Numbered from the stretch's first letter, positions 7,458-16,617 are shown. The stretch: 20,643 nucleotides of DNA from Bacteroidota bacterium (GCA_023423015.1 JAFAGE010000279.1:1-20643); one strand, 5' to 3'. Notes: generated by a model not told the origin, from the letters alone. A program made the numbers and translations.

Positions 7458-8429
7458 ATGAAAAAAGTCAAGTACTATTATAACACCAATTCACTTCGCT
7501 ATGAAAAGCTAGAAACTCCGCTAAGAGTTAAGCTGTTGCGGGTACTTGGCTTTATTTCGGCTGCTATTGTTACCGCCATCATCATTGTATCTGTTGCATA
7601 CCGCTACTTTCCCTCTGCAAACGAACAAAGACTAAAGCAGCAGAACTATGCGCTTCGCGAGAATTACCTTGTTATTGACGAAAAGGCAAGAAAGCTGCAA
7701 CAGCGTATGCGTGAATTGGAAGAAAGAGACAATGAAATTTACCGGGCCATATTTGAATCGAACCCGATACCCGACAGCGCAAGGCTGATTGAACTGGAGC
7801 AGCAGCGTGAAATGAGGCTCGTAATGGGTATGGACCGGTTTGAACTTGAGGAATCAATAATATCGACACTCGACAAGCTCGAGAGAAGGATGGCTTTCCA
7901 GGATAAGTCGTACGAACAGATCAATGAATTCATAAAAAATAAGGAACAACTGCTGGCCAGCACACCCGCAATCCAGCCGGTCAGCAACTCCGACCTGAAA
8001 CGGGTAGCCTCAGGTTATGGTTACCGTATCGACCCCATCTATAAAACTTCCCGTTTTCACGCTGGCCTCGACTTTACCGCTCCGCAGGGCACCCCAATCT
8101 ATGCTACGGCAAATGGAGTTGTCAAAATTGCAGGTAATGTCGGTAATGGTTATGGAAACTACGTGGTCATTAACCACGGGTATGGCTATGAAACGCTGTA
8201 TGGCCACATGTACCGCGTGAAAGTGCGTGTAGGCAACCGGGTTAAGCGTGGCGATGTAATCGGCTATGTTGGCAGTACCGGTAAATCAACGGGTCCACAT
8301 TGCCATTACGAAGTTCATAAAAATGGCCAGCGCATCGATCCCGTTTACTTCTTTTACAACGACCTTACACCCGAGCAGTTCGACCGTATCATCAAACTCG
8401 CCGCAGCCAGCAACCAAAGCTTCGACTAG
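7458..8429 (+). CDS. Membrane-anchored M23-family (LytM-like) metallopeptidase
   Basis: A 323-residue protein with a short basic N-terminus, one transmembrane helix (about 28-48), a charged coiled-coil stretch (about 52-165), and a C-terminal LytM/M23 domain (about 180-305). The zinc site is complete: H201-x3-D205 (RFHAGLDF) and the H281-C-H283 motif (GPHCHYEVH). M23 enzymes are Zn endopeptidases that cut peptidoglycan cross-bridges in the periplasm. This coiled-coil-plus-M23 layout is typical of cell-elongation or division hydrolases in Gram-negatives. The protein is anchored in the inner membrane with the enzyme facing the periplasm. The gene is divergent from alaS; the following AraC gene starts 98 bp on and probably has its own promoter. 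Catalytic residues are intact, so the enzyme is likely active rather than an EnvC-type regulator. Confidence 0.93.
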   Translation: MKKVKYYYNTNSLRYEKLETPLRVKLLRVLGFISAAIVTAIIIVSVAYRYFPSANEQRLKQQNYALRENYLVIDEKARKLQQRMRELEERDNEIYRAIFESNPIPDSARLIELEQQREMRLVMGMDRFELEESIISTLDKLERRMAFQDKSYEQINEFIKNKEQLLASTPAIQPVSNSDLKRVASGYGYRIDPIYKTSRFHAGLDFTAPQGTPIYATANGVVKIAGNVGNGYGNYVVINHGYGYETLYGHMYRVKVRVGNRVKRGDVIGYVGSTGKSTGPHCHYEVHKNGQRIDPVYFFYNDLTPEQFDRIIKLAAASNQSFD

Positions 8430-8465
8430 GCTGCCCGGCCATGCTACTGTGGTTCAGTTTTTCCG

Positions 8466-8473
8466 TATCTTCG
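8466..8473 (+). promoter_or_regulatory. Candidate -7 element of the AraC-family gene
   Basis: TATCTTCG followed by CA, one mismatch from TAnnTTTG, lies 55 bp before the chosen ATG (8528). It falls inside the N-terminal extension of the open frame, which supports the later start. Confidence 0.35.
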
Positions 8474-8527
8474 CACCCCGTGTTTCAACCTCCTGACATA
8501 TTAAATCTCGCTTACAAACAGCCTGTA

Positions 8528-9418
8528 ATGCAGGACCAATTGGTGCTGGTGCAGGAAAAGGGACAACAGATTCCCGGTTCTGTTCAATATGACATCAGGC
8601 GTTACCAGCGTAACAGCCAATGGAATGTGGACGATACCGGCATGTTGGTTTATCATTTCAGGAAAGACGCACCGAAAGAAAATTACCTGGAGTTGAAGTT
8701 TTGTGTAACAGGTAAAATGTATTGCAACCAGCAGAACGGCAACTGTAGTGAATGCCGGAATGGCGCACATAGAAGTTGCCCGAATAAGCTTGATACGCTC
8801 GACGTGCTCAGTTTCCGCTTTTCCAGCCAACACCTGGCACTTTTCACAAAACCATCAGGCGAAGACAGCAAGGTTGCAGACGATATCCTGAGCTTCCGCC
8901 ATCCATCATCGTTTGCGAAAATTCTTTCAATCTGCGGAAGAAGTTCAATGGTGCTGGAAGCATTGCTGAACCACAACTACACCGACAATCTCGAAAACAT
9001 TTACGTTAACGCACAGACTCAAATGCTGCTCCTTTTTAGCCTGGAGTGTATGCTTGGTGCGAAAGACGTTGAAACATTCCAGTGTAAGTTCCTGGCAAAT
9101 GAAACAGACCGCGAAAAGATTGTGCGCGCAAGAGAAGTGCTGTTACAGCATATTGGTGAGCCGATCACGATCAAGGAACTGAGCCGCAAAGTGGCTATCA
9201 ACGAATGTTACCTGAAAAAAGGATTTAAAGAATTATTCGGAACAACCATTTTTGATTTCTACCAGAGCCAGCGAATGGAACACGCGCGATATCTTCTTTA
9301 TGAGAAAGGTTTAAGCGTAACTGACGTTTCAATGATGCTGGGTTACTCTTCCATCTCACACTTCTCAACGGCGTTCAAGAAGCACACGGGCATCAAGCCA
9401 TGTGAACTTCTTGCCTGA
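8528..9418 (+). CDS. AraC-family transcriptional regulator with a cysteine-rich N-terminal segment
   Basis: The open frame begins at 8441, but its first 29 codons look non-coding and contain a promoter-like box, so I place the start at the ATG at 8528 (296 residues). The C-terminal 100 residues form a standard AraC/XylS double helix-turn-helix. The first recognition region is around ITIKELSRKVAINECYLKKGF and the second ends in the family signature SVTDVSMMLGYSSISHFSTAFKKHTG. The N-terminal sensing half carries Cys59, 66, 73, 76 and 84 (C-x6-C-x6-C-x2-C-x7-C), which could hold a metal or iron-sulfur cluster or act as a thiol sensor. The overall layout recalls PchR-type AraC regulators. It is tail-to-tail with hemL (9 bp gap), next to a full heme cluster. 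Its target genes are unknown; heme or iron control is an inference from position and cysteines. Confidence 0.85.
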   Translation: MQDQLVLVQEKGQQIPGSVQYDIRRYQRNSQWNVDDTGMLVYHFRKDAPKENYLELKFCVTGKMYCNQQNGNCSECRNGAHRSCPNKLDTLDVLSFRFSSQHLALFTKPSGEDSKVADDILSFRHPSSFAKILSICGRSSMVLEALLNHNYTDNLENIYVNAQTQMLLLFSLECMLGAKDVETFQCKFLANETDREKIVRAREVLLQHIGEPITIKELSRKVAINECYLKKGFKELFGTTIFDFYQSQRMEHARYLLYEKGLSVTDVSMMLGYSSISHFSTAFKKHTGIKPCELLA

Positions 9419-9427
9419 TCTTTCTGA

Positions 9428-10726
9428 TTAATTATTCAATTCTTTCAAAGCCTCTGCAGCTGCATTGATTGTATTGTCGAGGTCACTACCAGTAACAGCA
9501 TTACTGATGAACCAGCTTTCGTATGCACTTGGCGGAAGGTAAACTCCGCGCCTGAGCATGGCGTGAAAGAATTGATTGAAAAATGCATTATCTGCCGTGC
9601 CCGCATCCGCAAAGTTGCGCACAGGCTTTCCGGAAAAATGCACGCTGATCATCGATCCCATTCTATTAATCACAAATGGTCTGCCTGTAGATTCAAGTAC
9701 CTTTCTTAAACCCTGCTCGAGATAAGCTCCTTTCTGTTCGAGTTCCCCGTAAATACGCGGATTTTTTTTCAGTTCAGAAAGTAAGGTGAAACCCGCTGTC
9801 ATGGCAATTGGATTTCCACTCAGCGTTCCTGCCTGGTACACTTTACCAATAGGAGCGATGTGCGACATCACTTCTTTTTTCCCGGCAAATGCTCCCACAG
9901 GCATACCACCTCCTATCACTTTTCCATACGTAACCAGGTCTGCGTCTATCTTAAGTTTTTCCTGCGCACCACCTGCAGCAAGCCTGAATCCTGTCATCAC
10001 TTCGTCGAAGATGAGAAGCATGTCATTCCCGGTACAGAGTTGACGTAGTCCTTCAAGAAATCCTGGTTCAGGCAAAATACAACCCATGTTGCCTGCAACC
10101 GGTTCTACTATTATCGCGGCTATTTCATTAGAATGCGCCTTAACCAATTTCTGAACAGCTTCGAGGTCGTTGAATGGTGCAGTTAAGGTATCAATCGCTA
10201 CACCTTCGGTCACTCCGGGCACTGCCTGGATCTGTAGCGTGGCTACGCCGCTTCCTGCTTTAACGAGAAATGCATCTGCATGACCATGATAACAGCCTTC
10301 AAACTTGATGAACTTATTTTTGCCCGTATAACCCCTGGCGAGCCTGATCGCGCTCATACACGCTTCTGTGCCGCTGTTCACCATGCGAACGAGGTCAACA
10401 TTCGGCGCCATGCTTTTGATCAGCTCTGCTACTTCTATTTCCAACTCTGTAGGTGCTCCAAAAGAAGTGGATTCTAAAACTTTCTGCTGCACTGCATCTA
10501 CCAGGGGCTTATAGGCATGACCCAAAATCATCGGCCCCCAGGAGTTGATATAATCGATGTACCTGTTTCCGTCTACATCATACAGGTATGCCCCTTCGGC
10601 ACGCTTTATAAAAACCGGGTCGCCACCAACACTCCTGAAAGCACGTACCGGTGAGTTTACGCCACCTGGTATTGATTGTTGTGCGCGTGCAAAAAGCTCT
10701 GTACTCCTTTTGGATTGATAAACCAT
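9428..10726 (-). CDS. hemL: Glutamate-1-semialdehyde 2,1-aminomutase
   Basis: The 432-residue product is a class III PLP aminotransferase of the HemL type. The N-terminus contains SIPGGVNSPVRAF, the PLP-binding lysine is Lys269 in YGKVIGGGMPVGAF, and IIVEPVAGNMG and FDEVMTGFR are the cofactor-phosphate and Asp motifs. It turns glutamate-1-semialdehyde, made by HemA, into 5-aminolevulinate. It is the last gene of the hemACDEFBL operon, 21 bp after hemB, and converges on the AraC regulator with only 9 bp between stops. There is no clear terminator in that gap, so transcripts may overlap. Confidence 0.97.
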   Translation of the reverse strand: MVYQSKRSTELFARAQQSIPGGVNSPVRAFRSVGGDPVFIKRAEGAYLYDVDGNRYIDYINSWGPMILGHAYKPLVDAVQQKVLESTSFGAPTELEIEVAELIKSMAPNVDLVRMVNSGTEACMSAIRLARGYTGKNKFIKFEGCYHGHADAFLVKAGSGVATLQIQAVPGVTEGVAIDTLTAPFNDLEAVQKLVKAHSNEIAAIIVEPVAGNMGCILPEPGFLEGLRQLCTGNDMLLIFDEVMTGFRLAAGGAQEKLKIDADLVTYGKVIGGGMPVGAFAGKKEVMSHIAPIGKVYQAGTLSGNPIAMTAGFTLLSELKKNPRIYGELEQKGAYLEQGLRKVLESTGRPFVINRMGSMISVHFSGKPVRNFADAGTADNAFFNQFFHAMLRRGVYLPPSAYESWFISNAVTGSDLDNTINAAAEALKELNN

Positions 10727-10747
10727 TTGGGAATTGTTTTAAAATCG

Positions 10748-11719
10748 CTAGCCATTAATGAGTTTCACAGCGTCCTTTGCGAAATATGTCGCAATCAAAT
10801 CGGCACCAGCTCTTTTGATCGATGTAAGTGTTTCGATAATCGCTTTTTCTTCGGTAAGCCAGCCCATTTTTGATGCAGCCTTAATCATAGCGTATTCGCC
10901 ACTCACCTGGTATGCACTTACAGGAACATTCACCGCGTTTTTTACTTCACGAATGATGTCGAGATAAGCAAGAGCTGGTTTCACCATTACAATGTCGGCA
11001 CCTTCATCAATATCCAGCAATGTTTCGCGAATCGCTTCTTTCCGGTTGGCGAAATCCATCTGGTATGTTTTCTTGTCACCAAATCCCGGAGCGCTGTCGA
11101 GTGCATCGCGGAACGGTCCATAAAAGCACGATGCATACTTAGCGCTGTAACTCATGATGCCTGTTTTCGTGAAACCATGTTGTTCGAGTGCGTTGCGTAT
11201 CGCGAGAACGCGGCCGTCCATCATGTCGCTGGGTGCTACTATGTCGGCACCTGCGCGGGCATGGCTCACACTCATTTCTGCAAGCACAGATACTGTAGCA
11301 TCGTTGAGTATTTCTGTACCGTCTACAATGCCATCATGTCCAAACGATGAATACGGATCGAGCGCAACATCCGTCATCACCAGCATTTCAGGCTCAGCGT
11401 CTTTCACGGTTTTGATCGCGCGTTGCATCAGTCCATCATCATTCAATGCTTCTTTACCGCGATTATCCTTCAATTCGTCCGGGCATTTAATAAACAGAAG
11501 CACCGAGCGGATTCCGAGTTTCCACAACTCCTTTACTTCAGTTTTCAACACATCGGGAGTTACCCTGAAATAGCCAGGCATCGACGAAATCTCTTCACGC
11601 GAAGCTGTTCCTTCGATCACAAAAAGCGGAGCAATGAAGTTGGCCGGCGACAATACCGTTTCTGCAACCATCGACCGTATTGCTGTTGATCTTCTCAGTA
11701 TTCTTGGACGTTTGATCAT
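10748..11719 (-). CDS. hemB: Delta-aminolevulinic acid dehydratase (porphobilinogen synthase)
   Basis: A 323-residue TIM-barrel enzyme that joins two 5-aminolevulinate molecules into porphobilinogen. The two Schiff-base lysines are Lys194 (YSAKYASCFYGPFRDA) and Lys247 (MVKPALAYLD), near the positions known from E. coli (195 and 247). The region that binds catalytic zinc in Cys-rich enzymes reads DVALDPYSSFGHDG here, with no cysteines. By family knowledge this is the magnesium-type enzyme. It lies between hemF (23 bp) and hemL (21 bp) in the operon. Confidence 0.97.
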   Translation of the reverse strand: MIKRPRILRRSTAIRSMVAETVLSPANFIAPLFVIEGTASREEISSMPGYFRVTPDVLKTEVKELWKLGIRSVLLFIKCPDELKDNRGKEALNDDGLMQRAIKTVKDAEPEMLVMTDVALDPYSSFGHDGIVDGTEILNDATVSVLAEMSVSHARAGADIVAPSDMMDGRVLAIRNALEQHGFTKTGIMSYSAKYASCFYGPFRDALDSAPGFGDKKTYQMDFANRKEAIRETLLDIDEGADIVMVKPALAYLDIIREVKNAVNVPVSAYQVSGEYAMIKAASKMGWLTEEKAIIETLTSIKRAGADLIATYFAKDAVKLING

Positions 11720-11742
11720 ATTATGAAAGATCTTTTATTCTG

Positions 11743-12654
11743 TTATTTAACCCACTCCCTGGGTTTAAGATATTCCATCAGTTTTGCTTCTTCACTACCG
11801 GGCTCTGGTGTGTAGTTGTATTCCCATCGGGCACGCGGTGGCATACTCATCAGTATTGATTCGATACGACCGTTTGTTCGCAGGCCGAATAGTGTGCCAC
11901 GATCATGAACCAGGTTAAACTCTGCATATCTTCCTCTTCGTATCTCCTGCCAGTGTACTTCCTTTTCTCCAAAGGGAATATCTTTTCTTCGTTCAACAAT
12001 CGGGAGGTAACATTTAAGAAATGCACCGCCATTAGCCTTCTGGAAATCTACCAGCTGCTGCGCGTGTTCCGGGTCTATCGGGCGGAGATAATCATAAAAA
12101 ACTCCACCTATACCACGCGCTTCATTGTTGCGGTGTTTGTTCACAAAGTATTGATCGCAGTTCAATTTATATTTCGCATACAGCTCCGCGCCAAAGGGCT
12201 CGATGGCCTCTTTCAACGTTTTATGGAAGTGAATGCCGTCTTCTTCAAAAATGAAATAAGGGGTGAGGTCCGAGCCTCCGCCAAACCATGAGTCGATAGT
12301 TTTTCCCTCGTCGTTATACAACTCAAAATATCGCCAGTTAGCGTGTACTGTCGGAACATACGGATTAACCGGGTGAATTACGAGTGAGAGTCCACACGCA
12401 AAAAAGTTTCTGCCGGTTACACCAAAAGTTTCGCGCATCTGCTGGGGTAATTCACCTTCAACGGCGGAAATGTTAACTCCACCTTTTTCAAACACTTTTC
12501 CTTTTGAAATTACGCGCGACACTCCGCCTCCACCCTCAGGTCGCTGCCATTCATCAGTAATGAACGACGCACTTCCATCTGCTTTTTCCAGGGCATTGCA
12601 TATTTCTGTTTGCAAGCCAGTGATGTATCGCAAAAACTGGTCTTTAATCGTCAT
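11743..12654 (-). CDS. hemF: Coproporphyrinogen III oxidase, oxygen-dependent
   Basis: The 303-residue product matches HemF throughout: the GGGGVSRV segment, NPYVPTVHANWRYFEL, the signature WFGGGSDLTPYF, RGIGGVFYD and the C-terminal SMPPRARWEYNY. It decarboxylates two propionate side chains of coproporphyrinogen III using O2, giving protoporphyrinogen IX, without a metal or organic cofactor. The presence of HemF rather than radical-SAM HemN points to aerobic heme synthesis, although hemN could lie elsewhere. Its ATG overlaps the hemE stop as ATGA, so translation is probably coupled. Confidence 0.97.
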   Translation of the reverse strand: MTIKDQFLRYITGLQTEICNALEKADGSASFITDEWQRPEGGGGVSRVISKGKVFEKGGVNISAVEGELPQQMRETFGVTGRNFFACGLSLVIHPVNPYVPTVHANWRYFELYNDEGKTIDSWFGGGSDLTPYFIFEEDGIHFHKTLKEAIEPFGAELYAKYKLNCDQYFVNKHRNNEARGIGGVFYDYLRPIDPEHAQQLVDFQKANGGAFLKCYLPIVERRKDIPFGEKEVHWQEIRRGRYAEFNLVHDRGTLFGLRTNGRIESILMSMPPRARWEYNYTPEPGSEEAKLMEYLKPREWVK

Positions 12655-13709
12655 GCTATGCTGTTTGGTTCAGGTACTTCCCTCGGTGTCCATTCTTTCA
12701 CTGCATCTACAAATGCGCGGGCATGGTCGGGCGAAACATTCGGGAGAATTCCATGGCCGAGGTTGGCAATATAACGTTGTGCCCCAAACGAAGAAATCAT
12801 CTCATGCGCGGCACTCCTGATTTCAGGGATGGGAGCCAACAATCGGGCCGGATCGAAATTGCCCTGCAGTGTGATGTTATTTCCGGCGAAATACCTTGCA
12901 TTTTTAGCTGATACGCACCAGTCGATACCCAGGGCACTGGCGCCTGTTTTACTCATCTCGTCAAGTGCGAACCATGCGCCTTTCGCGAACAGAATCGTAG
13001 GCACCTCATCTTTGAGGGCCGCGATGATCTGTCGCATGTATTTCAGTGAATATTTTTCAAAGTCGGCAGGCGACAATAAGCCACCCCACGAATCGAACAA
13101 TTGAATTACATCGGCTCCTGCTTTCACCTGGCCCTTAAGGTAAGCGATAGTAGTGTCGGTGATCATCTGCAGCAGCTGGTGAGCAGTTTCCGGCTGAGTG
13201 AAACAAAATGCCTTCGCGTCGTCGAAGGTTTTTGATCCTTTTCCCTGCACCATATAACAAAGCAGCGTCCAGGGTGCACCGGCAAATCCGATAAGGGGCA
13301 CACGGCCGTTTAAGCGTTGTTTCGTAAGTGCCAGGGCATCAAATACGTAATTCAATGCCTCGTCTACATCGGGAATACGCAGCCTCGATAAATCTGAATA
13401 TTGTTTAACCGGATCGGGGAGGAGAGGGCCCCTACCTTCCACCATCTGCACTTCGAGACCCATCGCCTGCGGCACCACCAGGATATCCGAGAATATGATT
13501 GCAGCATCTACACCAACCTGTTCAACCGGTTGGATGGTGATTTCGGAAGCGAGTTCCGGAGTCTGACACCTTTCAAAGAAGGAATATTTTTCTTTGAGCT
13601 TCATATAATCGGGAAGATACCTTCCCGCCTGACGCATCATCCATACGGGAGGCCTCTCCACATTTTCCTGCCTGAGTGCCCGTAACAATAAGTCGTTTCT
13701 GAGTTTCAT
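12651..13709 (-). CDS. hemE: Uroporphyrinogen III decarboxylase
   Basis: The 352-residue product carries the HemE signature RPPVWMMRQAGRYLPDY at residues 19-35, the segment VDAAIIFSDILVVPQAMG with the conserved active-site Asp, the GFAGAPWTL motif, and the C-terminal NLGHGILPNVSPDHARAFVD. It removes four carboxyl groups from uroporphyrinogen III to give coproporphyrinogen III in the cytosol. It starts 6 bp after hemD and overlaps hemF by 4 bp. Confidence 0.97.
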   Translation of the reverse strand: MKLRNDLLLRALRQENVERPPVWMMRQAGRYLPDYMKLKEKYSFFERCQTPELASEITIQPVEQVGVDAAIIFSDILVVPQAMGLEVQMVEGRGPLLPDPVKQYSDLSRLRIPDVDEALNYVFDALALTKQRLNGRVPLIGFAGAPWTLLCYMVQGKGSKTFDDAKAFCFTQPETAHQLLQMITDTTIAYLKGQVKAGADVIQLFDSWGGLLSPADFEKYSLKYMRQIIAALKDEVPTILFAKGAWFALDEMSKTGASALGIDWCVSAKNARYFAGNNITLQGNFDPARLLAPIPEIRSAAHEMISSFGAQRYIANLGHGILPNVSPDHARAFVDAVKEWTPREVPEPNSIA

Positions 13710-13715
13710 GCTTTA

Positions 13716-14411
13716 TTAATTCAAGGTGTCTGCTGCAAGTTGTATTACTTCTTTTTCAGAAGGCTCAGCGGCAGTGATTATTTTGTTTGTAGTAAACTTT
13801 CTTAATTCATTTCCGGTGGTGTTGCCGATTGCAAAACAAACCACGTTGCTGCTGATGTTGTTGGCAGAGAAAAAACTTTGTACTGCTGTAGGACTGAAAA
13901 ACAGAATGCCATCAACATCATGCTGATTTTTCAAAGGCGTAAGGATGGTTTGATAAACAACAAATTCTTTCAGCCGGAAGCCGGCTTTTATAAGAGCGTC
14001 GGGTACAACGTCTCTTCGTTTGTCGCCGCAAAAGAAAACGGCATTTCCCGGGGTTTCAGCTTCAATTATCATTTTTGCAAGCCGCGAGCCATCGCCCGCG
14101 GGCTCATTAACAACTTTTGCAAGCAACAGATCCGACACAACCTTCGCGGTACCGGCGCCAACTGCATATACTTTCCAGTTTTTGCTTTTTTCTTTATCAT
14201 TTAACAGCTGTGATACTGCACTCACCGCATTTCTGCTTGTAAAGATCACAAGTTCATCGTGAACTTCGTTCACCACCGCACGCAACTCATCGCCATTCAG
14301 CAACTCAATCCGTGTAAGTTCTTCTTCAATTACGTTGATGCCGCAGGCAGTAGCAAATTTGTGAAGGTCATCATTCAACCGTTTTGTCGACAACACTGAA
14401 TGCGTGCTCAT
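13716..14411 (-). CDS. hemD: Uroporphyrinogen-III synthase
   Basis: The family is poorly conserved, but the 231-residue length, two-lobed Rossmann-like pattern, operon position and motifs support HemD: VIFTSRNAV, VYAVGAGTA, ILFFSPTAVQSF and CFAIGNTTG. It closes hydroxymethylbilane with inversion of ring D. The open frame reaches back to 14492, but that part lies wholly inside hemC in another frame. The ATG at 14409-14411 overlaps the hemC stop as ATGA, the same coupling seen at hemE-hemF, so I take it as the start. Confidence 0.92.
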   Translation of the reverse strand: MSTHSVLSTKRLNDDLHKFATACGINVIEEELTRIELLNGDELRAVVNEVHDELVIFTSRNAVSAVSQLLNDKEKSKNWKVYAVGAGTAKVVSDLLLAKVVNEPAGDGSRLAKMIIEAETPGNAVFFCGDKRRDVVPDALIKAGFRLKEFVVYQTILTPLKNQHDVDGILFFSPTAVQSFFSANNISSNVVCFAIGNTTGNELRKFTTNKIITAAEPSEKEVIQLAADTLN

Positions 14412-15346
14412 GCCGACGCTATTTTGTTCATCTGTTCGCGAATCAACCGGTTGATTTCTTCTCCGCCATTTCGAAGGATTTCCTCGGCACATTTCCGTCC
14501 CAGTTCAGAACTGTCGGCAACAGGCGCTTTGTTTTCGATTTCCGCCTTTGTTTTTCCATCGGGTGAATACATGTTTCCTTTGAAGTGTACCATTCCCTGG
14601 CGTATTGTTGCCAATGCGCTCACGGGCGTGGAACATCCACCGAGCACACCACGCAAAAAACTGCGCTCAACATGGGTGCATATTGCCGTGTCGCGATCGT
14701 TGAAGGTGCTGCACGCTTCCAATACTTTGGCGTCGTTCTGCCTGGCAACCACTACAACGGCGCCCTGCGCGGGTGCTGGCAACATCCAGTCGAGTTCAAT
14801 GCTGTTTTCAGGTCGCAGGTCAATGCGTTGCAATCCAGCCTGCGCAAATATGGCTGCATCCCATTTTTCGCGGTAGAGTTTTTCGAGACGTGTTTGCATG
14901 TTCCCGCGAAGATTATGAATGCGATGATTGGGATAGCGGTGTAGCCATTGCGCGCGCCTGCGGATGCTGCTGGTAGCAACGTCGGCTACGCCTTCATGAT
15001 CGTTCATAAAGGCGGCATTGTGTTTAAACACGACAAGATCGTTCACCACACCACGAGGCAATACGGCTGCCTGAACTATACCCGGCGGCAATTGGGTAGG
15101 CACATCTTTCATTGAGTGAACAGCTACGTCTATCCTGTTTGCCAGCAGTGCGGCATCGAGGCTGCGGGTAAATATTCCCTGTACACCCATTTCATACAAT
15201 GGCGTGCTCAGGTCGATATCGCCCTCGCTTTTTATATAAACAAGTTCTGAGTGATAGCCGTTGGCGAGTAATTTTTTCTGAACCTCACCAGCCTGCCAGA
15301 TTGCGAGCCTGCTTTCGCGGGTGCCTATCCTAATCGGTGTAGTCAT
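14408..15346 (-). CDS. hemC: Hydroxymethylbilane synthase (porphobilinogen deaminase)
   Basis: The 312-residue product has all HemC hallmarks: the start IRIGTRESRLAIWQAGEV, VHSMKDVPTQLPPG, the arginine-rich TSSIRRRAQW, and RGVLGGCSTPVSALA with Cys238, which carries the dipyrromethane cofactor. It polymerises four porphobilinogen units to hydroxymethylbilane. It starts 5 bp after hemA and overlaps hemD by 4 bp. Confidence 0.97.
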   Translation of the reverse strand: MTTPIRIGTRESRLAIWQAGEVQKKLLANGYHSELVYIKSEGDIDLSTPLYEMGVQGIFTRSLDAALLANRIDVAVHSMKDVPTQLPPGIVQAAVLPRGVVNDLVVFKHNAAFMNDHEGVADVATSSIRRRAQWLHRYPNHRIHNLRGNMQTRLEKLYREKWDAAIFAQAGLQRIDLRPENSIELDWMLPAPAQGAVVVVARQNDAKVLEACSTFNDRDTAICTHVERSFLRGVLGGCSTPVSALATIRQGMVHFKGNMYSPDGKTKAEIENKAPVADSSELGRKCAEEILRNGGEEINRLIREQMNKIASA

Positions 15347-15351
15347 TGCTC

Positions 15352-16605
15352 TCAGTTTACACCCCTTGACATAAATTCATTGATGGCCTCTATGTAATGG
15401 CAGCCGCGATTGTTCTGGCGGCGCATCTTAACTGCCATGCCGTTAATTACTTTCTGAATTTGTTCGTTGTGGTCTATTGTAGTAGTACTATCGGTACACC
15501 CTGCATACATTGCGCTTTTCATAGTCGGGTTACCATAAATTTCGTGCAGTTTCAGTTTTACCGCTTTTAATACCGGCACGTGTTTACGCATCTCATACCA
15601 TTCGAAGAAGTCGGCCATGTGCGTAGCAATGATCTTTTCAGCCTTTGGAACTTCCGCGCGGCGTTTATGTAGTGTGGTGTCTTTCAATTTGCTCAACTCG
15701 TCTACATTCACAAGCGTGATGCCATTGATATTCTTACAAAGTGGATCCACATTGTAAGGAATAGAAAGATCGATAATGAGTTTGCGCTGGTATCCGTCGA
15801 AATCAACGGGCCTGATGATAGGCTCTGCAGAGTTGGTAGCTACCAGGATAATGTCTGCAGATCTTACTTCGTCCATCAGTTGCGCATACGGAGCGTAGTT
15901 AAGCCCCATTTCGGCTGCAAGCGATTCCGCTTTGGCATCCGTGCGATTGATAAGTGTGATGTTCCTGGTTGGAAGATAATCTACCAGGTTTTTGCAGGTA
16001 TTCCGTCCAATTTTACCAATACCGGCAAGCAGTATTTTTTTGCCAGCGAGCTCGCTGATCTCTTTCCAGATATATTGTACGGCAGAATACGACACCGATA
16101 CTGTGCCGCCGCTGAGTTCAGTTTGATTTTTGATGGTTTTCGACGACTGCAATACAGAATTAAATAGCCGTTCGATGAATGAGCCGATACGATTGTGCTC
16201 TCTCGCAAACTTTACCGCTTGTTTGATCTGGCCAACAATTTCGTAGTCGCCCAGAATCTGTGAATCAAGCCCGGCCGATACATTAAATAAATGTTGAATG
16301 GCTTTGGTGCCATTTCGTACATAAGCCTTTTCTTTAAATGTATCTATGCTGCCCGAAGTGTATGAGCATAATAATTGGATCAGGTCGTCCGGATCATTTG
16401 CAATTCCGTAAATCTCAGTGCGGTTACAGGTGGAAAGAATGAACATTTCCGTAATGCCGTACTTCGTTGATTGGGTGAGTATCTGGGCGCACTGATCGGT
16501 GGTTACCGCGTATTGACCGCGAGTTGATGCATCCGTCTTTTTATAATTGTTCCCTGCTACGTAAAACCTTGAAATATCGTGGTGGGTGGGTCCGTACATT
16601 TCCAT
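15352..16605 (-). CDS. hemA: Glutamyl-tRNA reductase
   Basis: The first enzyme of the C5 heme pathway reduces Glu-tRNA(Glu) to glutamate-1-semialdehyde with NADPH. The catalytic cysteine sits in LSTCNRTEIYG (Cys60 with this start), followed by GLDSQILGDYEIVGQIK and a Rossmann NADPH domain with the glycine motif LLAGIGKIGRN. The helical dimerisation domain closes the protein. Start choice: the frame allows a GTG at 16632, but a TATTTTTG box lies between it and the ATG at 16603-16605, so I use the ATG (417 residues); a second ATG at 16599 is equally placed against the family. It heads the hemACDEFBL operon, divergent from hemH. The C-terminal region contains extra Cys and Thr residues and is less conserved. 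Confidence 0.95.
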   Translation of the reverse strand: MEMYGPTHHDISRFYVAGNNYKKTDASTRGQYAVTTDQCAQILTQSTKYGITEMFILSTCNRTEIYGIANDPDDLIQLLCSYTSGSIDTFKEKAYVRNGTKAIQHLFNVSAGLDSQILGDYEIVGQIKQAVKFAREHNRIGSFIERLFNSVLQSSKTIKNQTELSGGTVSVSYSAVQYIWKEISELAGKKILLAGIGKIGRNTCKNLVDYLPTRNITLINRTDAKAESLAAEMGLNYAPYAQLMDEVRSADIILVATNSAEPIIRPVDFDGYQRKLIIDLSIPYNVDPLCKNINGITLVNVDELSKLKDTTLHKRRAEVPKAEKIIATHMADFFEWYEMRKHVPVLKAVKLKLHEIYGNPTMKSAMYAGCTDSTTTIDHNEQIQKVINGMAVKMRRQNNRGCHYIEAINEFMSRGVN

Positions 16606-16617
16606 CTCTGTCGGGTA

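Noticed and set aside
8441..8527. Earlier start for the AraC-family gene
   Set aside because: The first 29 codons do not resemble the family and include a -7-like box; the ATG at 8528 begins the typical sequence.
14412..14492. N-terminal extension of hemD by 27 codons
   Set aside because: It is entirely inside hemC in another frame, and the ATGA overlap gives a better start that matches the family length.
14400..14876. A 158-codon plus-strand frame opposite hemC
   Set aside because: A shadow of a strongly conserved gene on the other strand. Its product shows no domain character.
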